In this document: piece by piece, positions 31,268-38,923 of the stretch
Layout of the letters: each line of letters starts with the position of its first letter
How positions within the stretch are numbered: position 1 is the stretch's first letter
Source: UBA7683 sp964397855
GTDB taxonomy: Bacteria; Patescibacteriota; Saccharimonadia; Saccharimonadales; UBA7683
Assembly (NCBI GenBank): GCA_964397855.1
Contig: CAYNKQ010000010.1
Location: 1-42,273, forward strand
Direction: 5' to 3'
Length of the DNA stretch: 42,273 nucleotides
Notes under the pieces: generated by a model
Told to the model about the DNA's origin: nothing
Databases searched by the model: none
The model's input: only the letters and a program-made list of their open reading frames with translations
Position numbers and translations under genes: made by a program

Positions 31268-31786
31268 TTAAATTCTTTGCTTCTTCTCTTCTATCGGTTT
31301 AACCGATGGGGGAATCGTATCGTTTGTTAAGGCGGCATGAATTCTATCGATATTATTTTGATTAATTTCAATATTATTAGTTACATATTCACGCCTACCT
31401 TCATATAGAATCGAGTTGTGCAAAAAAATAAGACTTCCGTATGCAATATCAACACTATCTTTTTGGGGTATTAATTTTAGTATCGCAAAAAACTTTTTGA
31501 ACGGGATCATTTTGTATTGTGAATTCAGGTTGGTGGCGGCCTCCCTCAAGTCTTTCTTGATCGTCCTAATGATCATTAACTGATCATCTGTAGGATTCTT
31601 GGGGAAGAAATTTGTAAGCATATTACAGTGAAAGTCTAATCTACTCAGCACGATCGGTAGGTGCTCACGCAGACTTTGTATTGGACGTACAAAAAATATC
31701 TTAATGATCTCCGTGACGATTAACAGTATCGTACCACCAATCAATGTTGCGCAAGCAGTAAAAATAATGATTTCAATTTCGTTCAT
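31268..31786 (-). CDS. Membrane-anchored hypothetical protein
   Basis: A 172-aa protein with a single N-terminal transmembrane segment (about 5-32) and a helical cytoplasmic or outer domain; no family recognised. Its start is 15 bases after the DUF4177 stop with no promoter between, so the two form one minus-strand operon. The stop is followed by repeat R5, which would make DUF4177 plus this gene a two-gene unit of the array. Confidence 0.7.
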   Translation of the reverse strand: MNEIEIIIFTACATLIGGTILLIVTEIIKIFFVRPIQSLREHLPIVLSRLDFHCNMLTNFFPKNPTDDQLMIIRTIKKDLREAATNLNSQYKMIPFKKFFAILKLIPQKDSVDIAYGSLIFLHNSILYEGRREYVTNNIEINQNNIDRIHAALTNDTIPPSVKPIEEKKQRI

Positions 31787-31801
31787 GATTAAAATCAGGC
31801 C

Positions 31802-31993
31802 TTATTTCTTTCTCTTGAAGATCATGATCATCTCACTTCTACTTGTGAGCATACCTGCCGAATCAGAGTTTGCAATTTCAACTAGCTCCCACCCTTCGGC
31901 CCCGAGGGTGTTAATGGCTTTTTCAAGTTTCTGTGGATCAAATCTATTTCCAAACAACTTATCCTTAGCACTTATGACTTTGTATTCGAACAT
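31802..31993 (-). CDS. DUF4177-like small protein
   Basis: A 63-aa protein with the DUF4177 pattern: FEYKVISAKD start, a LEKAINTLGAEGWELVEI core and an IMIFKRKK end. Function unknown. The ATG sits 4 bases after a very strong GGGAGG site, an unusually tight spacing. First gene of a two-gene operon. Confidence 0.75.
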   Translation of the reverse strand: MFEYKVISAKDKLFGNRFDPQKLEKAINTLGAEGWELVEIANSDSAGMLTSRSEMIMIFKRKK

Positions 31994-32111
31994 GTCACCT
32001 CCCTTGATTTCATAATCCTATACTAGCACGCTTTTTTCGTTCGATACCTACTGCGGAGAGTAGAGGCTACCTTGCTTCTCTGCGCCTCTCGCCTTGAGAC
32101 GAAAACGGTAC

Positions 32112-32117
32112 TATACT
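32112..32117 (+). promoter_or_regulatory. -10 box of the HEPN-like gene (leaderless start)
   Basis: TATACT, 6 bases before the ATG at 32124. This favours that ATG over the in-frame TTG at 32094. Confidence 0.55.
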
Positions 32118-32123
32118 CAGGGT

Positions 32124-33287
32124 ATGCGTATAAAGGGACCATTTATTATTAAACGCCAAGTTGACGCTTTTATTCATATTGTAGAAACTATAAACCTTCT
32201 TAAGGATCGTAAAACCTACCATAAGACCAAGATAGTCGATATATTGAATAGCGTCGCGCTGCCTTTGCCATCAAAAACTTTTCTAGATTACGCATCTGCA
32301 ACAACTCTCAGCCTCGTAGTCAGAGGGGTTCAGCAATACCTACTTAAGGACAACTACCTAACTCTCAAGCAGCGTGACGCACTATCTCATGCGATTAGCA
32401 AATCACCTTTACCGGCTTATAGTTATGGCACTAATTTTTACAGATTAAGAACTTTTGGACTGGAGGGTCAATACCCAAGCGCAAATTTTGAAAGATCCGA
32501 TGCTAAATACAAAGTCATAAACGGAGTGCCGTTTGTATTTACGAAAAACAACAGTCAAGCCGAAGAGAAGTCGATAGGCGGTGGAGTTGAGAATGCTGTC
32601 TTGTCCAGACGAGAAGTCAAGATGTTGTCCTCCTTGATGTGCGTAAATGGCCTGATCACTACTTTTTCTCTCCAGGATAACAAGATTAACTCGAGCGTTT
32701 TGGATATCCCAGAAGGATATCTTTTAGGAGTAAAAGACCACGAAATTGTCGAATTTATGCTCGAGTATTGGAATATACTCAGAGGTGGATTACCTAGTTC
32801 TGGTAGTTCGTTTGAATTCACGCCATCAAATTGGGCAGAACAAGACATAGCATTATTTTATCGAAAGTTTAAAATAAGTGATCTGCTTCTACTTCGCACA
32901 TGCTTCCTGCTCATCAAAGCTTCTTCTATGGTAGATAATCACAACTATTTCGAAGATGCCATCTCAAGCATATTCGTAGGACTTGAGGGAGTAATGATAA
33001 TCATGCAGCGTGACGACGGCGAACCATACAGTAGTATAAAGAGACCCTATCAAAAAGCGAAGTTTGAAACCATTTTTAAAGATAACGGTCAAACTTATGA
33101 CTTCGTAATGGAGGAGGTCTTTGCGTATGGCGAGAAGCGAGCTGCTTTAGTCCATCCGCAGGCAGGCACGGACTGGGGCTGGGTTCCGCCTATTTTTGGA
33201 GAGGACTATTATGATTATCGACAAATTTTAAGAAGCTTAGCGTACTACTCAGTTACAGGCAGATTCTATGACCCCTATCAATTTTGA
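32124..33287 (+). CDS. Protein with C-terminal HEPN-like domain
   Basis: 387 aa, no membrane segment. The C-terminal third looks like an ApeA-type HEPN domain: a long helix with FVGLEGVMIIMQ, a polar middle, then a helix with R339-A-A-L-V-H344, an R-X4-H motif typical of HEPN ribonucleases. The N-terminal 230 residues are unrecognised. Many HEPN proteins are RNases in toxin-antitoxin or phage-defence systems. Inferred: a defence or toxin gene carried by the tRNA-Gln element. It converges on the 33.3-kb gene. The evidence is one motif in a plausible helical context, so it is moderate. Confidence 0.6.
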   Translation: MRIKGPFIIKRQVDAFIHIVETINLLKDRKTYHKTKIVDILNSVALPLPSKTFLDYASATTLSLVVRGVQQYLLKDNYLTLKQRDALSHAISKSPLPAYSYGTNFYRLRTFGLEGQYPSANFERSDAKYKVINGVPFVFTKNNSQAEEKSIGGGVENAVLSRREVKMLSSLMCVNGLITTFSLQDNKINSSVLDIPEGYLLGVKDHEIVEFMLEYWNILRGGLPSSGSSFEFTPSNWAEQDIALFYRKFKISDLLLLRTCFLLIKASSMVDNHNYFEDAISSIFVGLEGVMIIMQRDDGEPYSSIKRPYQKAKFETIFKDNGQTYDFVMEEVFAYGEKRAALVHPQAGTDWGWVPPIFGEDYYDYRQILRSLAYYSVTGRFYDPYQF

Positions 33288-33300
33288 TCAGAGATATTTC

Positions 33301-33711
33301 TTAATCGACAGTGCTGCTAGCTTCCGGTTCTCTATTACTGTCTAAGAAGATTGAAATCTCCCTGACTACTCTGTCGAGTGCCGCTCTTTCGCTGCCTTCT
33401 CTATAAACCCTGCCAGAATATACGATAGTCGAATATCTATTAAATGTAACCGTTACATTCGGTGCCTTCGAACTGATAATAATCGGTCGCTTACGTAGGA
33501 TATGTCCCGGTACTTTTCTTGCGGAGTCGAATTGGTATTTTGCATAAGATGGCTCGAACCAGCCCAAAGTCTTGCCGATATCTATGTAAAAATCAGCAGG
33601 CGATATATATTTGAAAATTATTTTCTCTAGACTCTTTAAATCACCTTTAGTCACCTTATATCGAGGCAGTTTCACTTTAGAGTTTTTTGTAGACGATCGC
33701 CTCTTATTCAT
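33301..33711 (-). CDS. Hypothetical basic protein
   Basis: A 136-aa protein, not recognised. The N-terminus is strongly basic (NKRRSSTKNSKVK), the middle mixed alpha/beta, the C-terminus acidic. It converges on the HEPN-like gene with 13 bases between stops and lies upstream of the Rep region on the other strand. A DNA-binding accessory protein of the element is possible but unsupported. Confidence 0.6.
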   Translation of the reverse strand: MNKRRSSTKNSKVKLPRYKVTKGDLKSLEKIIFKYISPADFYIDIGKTLGWFEPSYAKYQFDSARKVPGHILRKRPIIISSKAPNVTVTFNRYSTIVYSGRVYREGSERAALDRVVREISIFLDSNREPEASSTVD

Positions 33712-34049
33712 ATGCGTAGTTTACATTATTAAATACCTAAGTCTAGGTGCTTATGCTTGCAATTATTAAATTTATGTACAACAATTACACGCAGAGACAC
33801 AACTCTGCAAAATGGAAGTTCCTACAACTTCGACTAAAAATAGGTGCGTAGACGATCGAGTCTATTACAGTAACAATTGAGTATATCGAAAAACGTATAC
33901 AAAGATATCGCGCTAGAGTAAACGGCTAAAGGCACTATGAGCAAAGTTCAAACCACACCAGTTATTGGTGGCTCAATCTGTTGAGTTGAATTTTGTTTTT
34001 TGTATTGGTCAAAAAATCTCTAGCTATTTTTATATTCGACGCATGAATG
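33712..34049. other. Non-coding region upstream of rep
   Basis: No gene is well supported. Small hairpins CACCA/TGGTG and CTCAA-TCTG-TTGAG (near 33956-33985) lie before a T-rich stretch. As the gap between divergent genes and next to an HUH Rep gene, it could hold promoters and the rolling-circle origin. Confidence 0.35.
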
Positions 34050-34076
34050 CCGCCCAGAAATGGGTGGTTTTTTATT
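34050..34076 (+). terminator. Terminator or attenuator before the rep operon
   Basis: CCGCCC-N6-GGGTGG (one G-U) followed by TTTTTTATT, only 25 bases before the first small ORF of the rep operon, so it may control read-through into it. Confidence 0.75.
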
Positions 34077-34100
34077 ACTAAAAAATAAGGAGAATTCTAT

Positions 34101-34244
34101 ATGTCATTGAAAAAGAATGCACTAGGAATTACTAACAACGGAAAAACGACGCGAGTTGGTGCGAGGCGCTGGTCGCTGCACCCACGCGTGTCAGTCCTGT
34201 GCAACTTGATATACAGGACAGAAATAGGGTCATGCCATGGATGA
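34101..34244 (+). CDS. 47-aa protein upstream of rep
   Basis: A basic 47-aa frame (MSLKKNALGI...) with an AAGGAG site. It overlaps the rep start by 8 bases, suggesting translational coupling. No family. It could be a leader controlling Rep level, as is common in rolling-circle replicons, or a small DNA-binding protein. Confidence 0.5.
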   Translation: MSLKKNALGITNNGKTTRVGARRWSLHPRVSVLCNLIYRTEIGSCHG

Positions 34245-35052
34245 ACACGTCTCGAATGATAGGCAGTTTCTAAATATTCCACAAAGTGAAGCTCAGTACC
34301 TAGTCCATGCTCGTGCAACGTTTTATCCAGGGTTTGTCAGAATATACATTCCTAATAAACCATACCTGAAGCTACAAGAAAACCTTGAGTTGTCCGGTTT
34401 GTTGTCGTCTTCACGATCTCAAAATATATACACAGAAACAGACACTGAGCGATCAATACGCCGTACTCGTAAGGCAATTACCGACTATGTGCTGTGCAAT
34501 AACTTCAGTCTATTCGTTACTTTTACCTTCAGGGACGACCGTCAGGATATTGATAGGTGTAAGACTAAAATGTCTAACTGGCTCAAGAACCAGCGTAAAC
34601 GTAAGGGGGTGTTTCAATACCTAATCGTTCCAGAGTTTCACAAAGATAAATTATCGATTCATTTTCACGCTTTAATTGATGGATACGCCGGCGACGTCAT
34701 TCGAGCTATAAGCAGCAGAACAGGAAAGTATCTCAAGCAAGCTGGTCATGATGTGTTTGAAGTACCAAGTTATACACTAGGTTTTACTAACGCTAAGAAG
34801 ATAGAGCCGGATGGATACGTAAAGGTGGGCTTTTATCTTCAAAAATACATTACCAAAGAGATGCCGCTGTTCTTAAACAAGAATAGATACTGGGCATCAC
34901 GAGGCCTAAAAAAACCTAAGACACAAGACAATCCAGAGCATTGGTATAAAGTTATCTCGCCGGATCGTGAATACATATTAGAAAATGGTAGGTTTATTGA
35001 ATTTGAAACGGGTAAACATCCGTTGGTCGATATGTACGTGGAGCAAGTATAA
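34237..35052 (+). CDS. HUH rolling-circle replication initiator (Rep)
   Basis: A 271-aa HUH endonuclease. Motif 1 FVTFTFRD (93-100), metal-binding H142-F-H144 (HUH) in IHFHALIDG, and motif 3 Y200-L-Q-K203 (YxxK) with a second Tyr at 204 appear in canonical order and spacing. Such proteins nick one strand at an origin and stay joined through the Tyr to start rolling-circle replication of plasmids or filamentous phages. There is no helicase domain. It is translationally coupled to the 47-aa ORF and followed by two tiny ORFs and the recombinase in one operon. A relaxase or transposase-like HUH role is the alternative. Confidence 0.8.
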   Translation: MDEHVSNDRQFLNIPQSEAQYLVHARATFYPGFVRIYIPNKPYLKLQENLELSGLLSSSRSQNIYTETDTERSIRRTRKAITDYVLCNNFSLFVTFTFRDDRQDIDRCKTKMSNWLKNQRKRKGVFQYLIVPEFHKDKLSIHFHALIDGYAGDVIRAISSRTGKYLKQAGHDVFEVPSYTLGFTNAKKIEPDGYVKVGFYLQKYITKEMPLFLNKNRYWASRGLKKPKTQDNPEHWYKVISPDREYILENGRFIEFETGKHPLVDMYVEQV

Positions 35053-35054
35053 TT

Positions 35055-35141
35055 ATGTTAAACGAGCAAGAGTTAAAACTTTATATTCGCTACGTAGAAA
35101 TCTTACTTGAAATTGCTTCGAGTGAGGAAGAAAGCGTATAA
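35055..35141 (+). CDS. 28-aa small ORF
   Basis: An acidic 28-codon frame (MLNEQELKLY...) two bases after rep; its TAA overlaps the next ATG (TAATG). Support is only its position and overlaps. Confidence 0.4.
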   Translation: MLNEQELKLYIRYVEILLEIASSEEESV

Positions 35142-35266
35142 TGAAAAGGCATCCCAATACAACACGTGATACTTTTATTTCTGCTCTTAATGGGCGGTTG
35201 TGCCAGAAAATCATGTGTTTTTTGGGATGCCACAACCGTCCATTTTTAGTAGGGAGTAAAAAGTGA
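35141..35266 (+). CDS. 41-aa small ORF overlapping the recombinase start
   Basis: A 41-codon frame (MKRHPNTTRD...) whose TGA overlaps the GTG start of the recombinase (GTGA). It covers the attenuator-like stems, so ribosomes translating it could decide which stem forms. Confidence 0.45.
   Translation: MKRHPNTTRDTFISALNGRLCQKIMCFLGCHNRPFLVGSKK
35148..35247 (+). promoter_or_regulatory. Attenuator-like interleaved stems before the recombinase
   Basis: Stem A: GGCATCCCAA (35148-35157) with TTGGGATGCC (35222-35231). Stem B: GGGCGGTTGTG (35192-35202) with CACAACCGTCC (35231-35241), followed by TTTTT (35243-35247). The order A-B-A'-B' means the stems either form a pseudoknot or exclude each other; stem B looks like a terminator. 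Alternatively a double-strand origin structure. Confidence 0.6.
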
Positions 35267-36792
35267 AAGCAATAATATTAGCCAGAGTTTCGAGCAAAGA
35301 GCAGGAGGATAATAATTCAATCCCTGCACAAGTGCGAAGGCTACAGGAATACACAAGTCGTTTCGAGCTTGATGTCATTGAGACAGTACAGCTAGTGGAA
35401 TCTTCTACAAAAACTAACCGAAAAAAGTTTGACCAAGTCATTACCAAGATTAAAAGGTCAAAAACCAAAACAGCGCTCGTTACTGATACAATCGATCGTT
35501 TACAGCGCGGCTTCCGTGAATCCGTTATGCTCGATGAACTTAGAAATCAGAATAAAATAGAGCTTCACTTTGTTCGTGAAGGCTTAGTTATTAACGAAAA
35601 CTCAAACAGTTCTGAAATTCTTCGCTGGGATATGGGTGTTATGTTCGCCAAGAGCTACGTGACACAGCTCAGCGACAATGTAAAACGTAGCATGGATCAG
35701 AAACGCCGTAATGGTGAGTGGTGCGGAAAAGCTCCGTACGGCTACCTCAACATTGATTTAGACGATGGTAAGAAATGGGTTGAGCCCAACCCTGCAACCG
35801 CTCAGAAGATCGTTCAGATCTTTGAGTGGTATGCTGGAGGATCCATTTCTATGCAAGGAATCGCCAATCGACTTGCGGACGAACACGGCGTTCGCAAATC
35901 AACGAGCAATATAGATAAGATTCTCAAGAATCCGTTTTACTACGGACGTATGCGTGCAAAAGGTGAAATGTACTCACATTCTTACAAACCGCTCATTACA
36001 AAGGATCTGTTTGACTCAGCGCAAAAAAGAGCAACCTTAGCCAGTAAACAGCCGTTTAAATACGCAGGGTTGCCGTATGTCTACAGAGGACTGATAACGT
36101 GCGCCGACTGTGGGTGCAGGATTACGCCAGAAAAGAGCAAAGGGATTGTTTACTATCACTGTACACAGTCAAGAGGGAAACACGGTGCTCGCTATGTACG
36201 AGAAGAAACTTTAACAGAACAGCTCATGCAGGCCTTTGCTACTATTCAACCGAACCAACAGCAGTTCGACCAGGTGACGGAAGGTATTAAAAACGCAAGG
36301 GCAGACAAGAACAAATACAAAGCCCACCAACTTTCACAGCTACAGGCAGAAATTGCCAAAATAGAAACCAGATTAGACCGTAATCACGACTCCTATTTAG
36401 ATGGTGATGTCGACAAACACTACTACCACAAAAAAGCCAGTGAATACAAAGCCCAGAGAGAAGAATTAAATAATATGTTAGCTGGTTTGGATAAGTCGAA
36501 TGAAGAGTTTTACGCCACGATTGAGAAAATAATAAACGTTGCTAGAAATGCACCGCGACTACTAGAAAGTTCTAGTATCGAACAAAAACGGGAATTGTTA
36601 AACTTAGTACTTCAGAACCTTGAACTAAAAAATGATCAACTGGGGTGGAAATATAAAAAGCCATTCAATTTGATGGCTTCTTATATAAATTATTCTTCTT
36701 GGCTGGGATGGAGGGATTCGAACCCCCGAATGCTGGTACCAGAAACCAGTGCCTTACCACTTGGCGACATCCCACTATATGTAACGGATTGA
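35263..36792 (+). CDS. Large serine recombinase
   Basis: A 509-aa site-specific recombinase. Seen: N-terminal resolvase domain with ARVSSKEQ (Ser10 the likely nucleophile), a recombinase domain (about 165-260, GGSISMQGIANRLADEHG), a zinc ribbon with C280, C283, C285 and a later HC, and a coiled-coil-rich C-terminus (about 345-430). The start is GTG. The last 30 or so codons run across the antisense of tRNA-Gln (WLGWRDSNPRM is the usual signature of a reversed tRNA), so they are a product of integration. If the element excised through the 18-base repeat, the protein would end WRDSG. Inferred: the integrase of the element. Confidence 0.9.
   Translation: MKAIILARVSSKEQEDNNSIPAQVRRLQEYTSRFELDVIETVQLVESSTKTNRKKFDQVITKIKRSKTKTALVTDTIDRLQRGFRESVMLDELRNQNKIELHFVREGLVINENSNSSEILRWDMGVMFAKSYVTQLSDNVKRSMDQKRRNGEWCGKAPYGYLNIDLDDGKKWVEPNPATAQKIVQIFEWYAGGSISMQGIANRLADEHGVRKSTSNIDKILKNPFYYGRMRAKGEMYSHSYKPLITKDLFDSAQKRATLASKQPFKYAGLPYVYRGLITCADCGCRITPEKSKGIVYYHCTQSRGKHGARYVREETLTEQLMQAFATIQPNQQQFDQVTEGIKNARADKNKYKAHQLSQLQAEIAKIETRLDRNHDSYLDGDVDKHYYHKKASEYKAQREELNNMLAGLDKSNEEFYATIEKIINVARNAPRLLESSSIEQKRELLNLVLQNLELKNDQLGWKYKKPFNLMASYINYSSWLGWRDSNPRMLVPETSALPLGDIPLYVTD
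36700..36774 (-). tRNA. tRNA-Gln(CTG)
   Basis: A complete 75-base cloverleaf on the minus strand: acceptor TGGGATG/CATCCCA, anticodon stem CTGGT/ACCAG with loop TTCTGGT (anticodon CTG), T-arm GGGGG-TTCGAAT-CCCTC, discriminator G and encoded CCA. The U1-A72 pair and G73 are typical of tRNA-Gln. Its 3' end overlaps the recombinase ORF in antisense and serves as the element's right border. Confidence 0.93.
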
Positions 36793-36797
36793 TTATA

Positions 36798-38000
36798 CTA
36801 TAAAAACTTGAGATTTTTGAGTTCTTTGGGCAAGAAACCGTCTGGATGCTCAAAGCCAGCTTCCCATTTGGTGCCTTTTGAATAGCCGAGATCTTTCATG
36901 AGTTTGGTAGGGGCGTTTCTTAGGTGAATTGGAACCTGGGCGTCCGGGTGTTCTTTCGCTGCTTGCAAGGCGCTTGTCATGGCATCTGCGACCGTACGTG
37001 ATTTTTCAGTCTTTGCGAGTGCGGCTGCGCAGTGGAATAATGTGTACTGACATTCCGGCATGCCGATACGTTCAACGGCCAGAAAGGTTGAAACAGCTAA
37101 ACTCATGGCGCCGTTTCCTGCAAGCCCAATATCTTCAGACGCAAACACAAGCATTCGGCGAGCAATGAACTTTGGGTCTTCGCCAGCTTCAAGCATTCTG
37201 GCTAGATAGTAGAGCGTGGCTGTAGCATTAGAACCGCGCATCGATTTTATAAAGGCGCTGATAAGGTTGTAATGGTATTCGCCACCTTTGTCGTAGCTGG
37301 GTAAACGTTTCTGAGCGGCTGTTTTTATAGTTTCGGGAGTTACTTTGTCTGAAAGCTGCAAGGCAAGTTCTAGATTTGAAAGCGCCACCCTTGCATCGCC
37401 TGCGCTCATCTCAGCCAAGAGGTCGATTGCTTTGGAACTAATGCGTTTGGTTGCTTTTTCAAGTTTTACCGCACGTCTAATAATACTGAGCATGTCAGCT
37501 TTTGTATGAGGCTCAAGAACAATCACTCGAGAACGAGAAAGAAGTGGGTTTATAACCTCAAAACTTGGATTTTCTGTGGTAGCACCGATTAGTGTGATAA
37601 GGCCTGATTCAACATGCGGCAAAAAAGCATCTTGCTGCGCCTTGTTAAAACGGTGGATTTCGTCTACAAATAAAATCATTCGTTTTGACTTTGTTGTATC
37701 TGTAAGAGCAAGCTGACCTTCGGAGTTCCAACTTCTCCTGGCTGTTTCTATAACATCAAGCACATCTTTCTTACTGGCGGTTACGGCTGAGAGTTCTGCA
37801 AAGTCAGTTTCAAGTTCACTGGCTATTATTCGAGCGAGTGTTGTCTTGCCGCTACCGGGTGGTCCCCAAAATATTAAGCTAGTTGGTTGTTTTTTAGCAA
37901 TAATTTCGCGAATAATTTCACCTTCTTTTGTAAGGTGATTTTGCCCAATATATTCATCGAGTGTTTTTGGCCTCATTCTCTCGGCAAGTGGCTGATCCAT
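36798..38000 (-). CDS. rarA: Replication-associated recombination protein A (AAA+ ATPase)
   Basis: A 400-aa MgsA/RarA/WRNIP1-type clamp-loader-like ATPase acting at stalled replication forks. Seen: N-terminal LAERMRPKTLDEYIGQ, Walker A G46-P-P-G-S-G-K-T53, Walker B ILFVDEIHRF, sensor GATTENPSFEV, and a C-terminal tetramerisation region ending SKGTKWEAGF...LPKELK. TATAAT (38007-38012) is 6 bases before ATG 38000, so the start is taken there rather than six codons upstream. It ends 6 bases from the recombinase frame; divergent from the zeta-like gene. Confidence 0.93.
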   Translation of the reverse strand: MDQPLAERMRPKTLDEYIGQNHLTKEGEIIREIIAKKQPTSLIFWGPPGSGKTTLARIIASELETDFAELSAVTASKKDVLDVIETARRSWNSEGQLALTDTTKSKRMILFVDEIHRFNKAQQDAFLPHVESGLITLIGATTENPSFEVINPLLSRSRVIVLEPHTKADMLSIIRRAVKLEKATKRISSKAIDLLAEMSAGDARVALSNLELALQLSDKVTPETIKTAAQKRLPSYDKGGEYHYNLISAFIKSMRGSNATATLYYLARMLEAGEDPKFIARRMLVFASEDIGLAGNGAMSLAVSTFLAVERIGMPECQYTLFHCAAALAKTEKSRTVADAMTSALQAAKEHPDAQVPIHLRNAPTKLMKDLGYSKGTKWEAGFEHPDGFLPKELKNLKFL

Positions 38001-38047
38001 ATTCTTATTATAAGCCACTTGTACTGTGCGGTGATAAACTAAATATC

Positions 38048-38758
38048 ATGAAACCAGAAGAAAAGCTGCGCGCGAAGGCTGATCAGTGGGTTAGAGCAAA
38101 TAGAAAGAAGCTGATTCATGATATCTGCAATCCTAAAAACATAGTACCGGTAGATAATCCGGTGACAATTTTTATGGCTGGAACGCCCGGAGCTGGTAAA
38201 ACAGAGTTTTCAGTTAATCTCATACAGAGCTTCGGCGGAAACTTTGTTCGAATTGATGCTGACGAGATTCGTGAAATGATGAGAACGATCGGTTACACCG
38301 GTGCAAACTCCCAACTTTTTCAAAAAGCAGCCGCTAAGGCCGTGAATATCTTGTTCGATCATGCAAATAAAAGTGGTCAGAATGTTCTGCTCGACGGAAC
38401 TTTTGCATACGGCGATTGGAAACTGAATGTTCAACGTTCTCTCGACAAACATCGGAAAGTTGAAATATATTACCTATACCAAGATCCGTTAATAGCTTGG
38501 GAATATGTACTCCGAAGGAAAGAAAAAGAAGGCGGAAGGGTGGTGCCAGAAGATGTGTTTGTTCAGTCATACCAGCAGTCAGTTAAGAACGTTCAAAGTG
38601 CAAAAGATATCTTCGGCGACAAAATCACCTTGTATTTTGCAAAAAATGATTACACTAAAAGGGTGGAGTCAATCAAGGTGGATGTTGCAAATATTGAAAA
38701 ATTACTACCAAAAACGTATACTAGTAATGATTTAAAGGATGCAATTAATGCGAGATAA
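38048..38758 (+). CDS. Zeta-toxin-family kinase
   Basis: A 236-aa P-loop kinase-like protein of the zeta toxin/PezT family. Walker A G45-T-P-G-A-G-K-T52, the acidic RIDADEIREMM motif with D70 and D72, then LLDGTFAYGDW and an arginine-rich VLRRKEKEGGR lid. Zeta toxins phosphorylate UDP-N-acetylglucosamine and poison wall synthesis; chromosomal relatives may have housekeeping roles. TAAACT lies 7 bases before the ATG (leaderless). A 54-aa gene overlaps its end by 11 bases, in the place of a cognate antitoxin, although classical epsilon lies upstream of zeta. Confidence 0.8.
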   Translation: MKPEEKLRAKADQWVRANRKKLIHDICNPKNIVPVDNPVTIFMAGTPGAGKTEFSVNLIQSFGGNFVRIDADEIREMMRTIGYTGANSQLFQKAAAKAVNILFDHANKSGQNVLLDGTFAYGDWKLNVQRSLDKHRKVEIYYLYQDPLIAWEYVLRRKEKEGGRVVPEDVFVQSYQQSVKNVQSAKDIFGDKITLYFAKNDYTKRVESIKVDVANIEKLLPKTYTSNDLKDAINAR

Positions 38759-38912
38759 ATTGACAACCAGCAAAGCAGCGAAGATTATTAGTAAGTATAA
38801 AAGTTATACTGAATTCTCTAAGAACGCAACTAATTCAGAGAAAAAGACGGTATTTAAAAGCACGCTTATTAAAGCAAATGAGATGCAGCGCAAGACTGCT
38901 GGCCTTAAATAA
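38748..38912 (+). CDS. 54-aa basic protein, possible zeta partner
   Basis: A Lys/Ser/Thr-rich 54-aa helical protein (MRDKLTTSKAAKII...) overlapping the zeta-like gene by 11 bases. It is not recognised as epsilon or PezA. Overlap and co-transcription suggest an antitoxin or partner. DUF1697 follows after 11 bases. Confidence 0.6.
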   Translation: MRDKLTTSKAAKIISKYKSYTEFSKNATNSEKKTVFKSTLIKANEMQRKTAGLK

Positions 38913-38923
38913 GTACGGCGCGC

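Larger units (their letters stand above)
30789..36717 (+). mobile_element. Putative 5.9-kb integrative element in tRNA-Gln
   Basis: Bounded by an 18-base direct repeat, TGGCTGGGATGGAGGGAT, at 30789-30806 and 36700-36717, the latter being the CCA end, acceptor and T-stem of tRNA-Gln. Inside: small membrane proteins, DUF4177, an HEPN-like protein, an HUH Rep, small coupled ORFs and a large serine recombinase whose 3' end runs into the tRNA. This is the layout of a tRNA-targeted integrative plasmid or ICE-like element. Borders are inferred from the repeat alone. Confidence 0.6.

Noticed and set aside
33754..33852. 32-codon ORF upstream of rep
   Set aside because: No ribosome binding site, no family and no overlap with a real gene.
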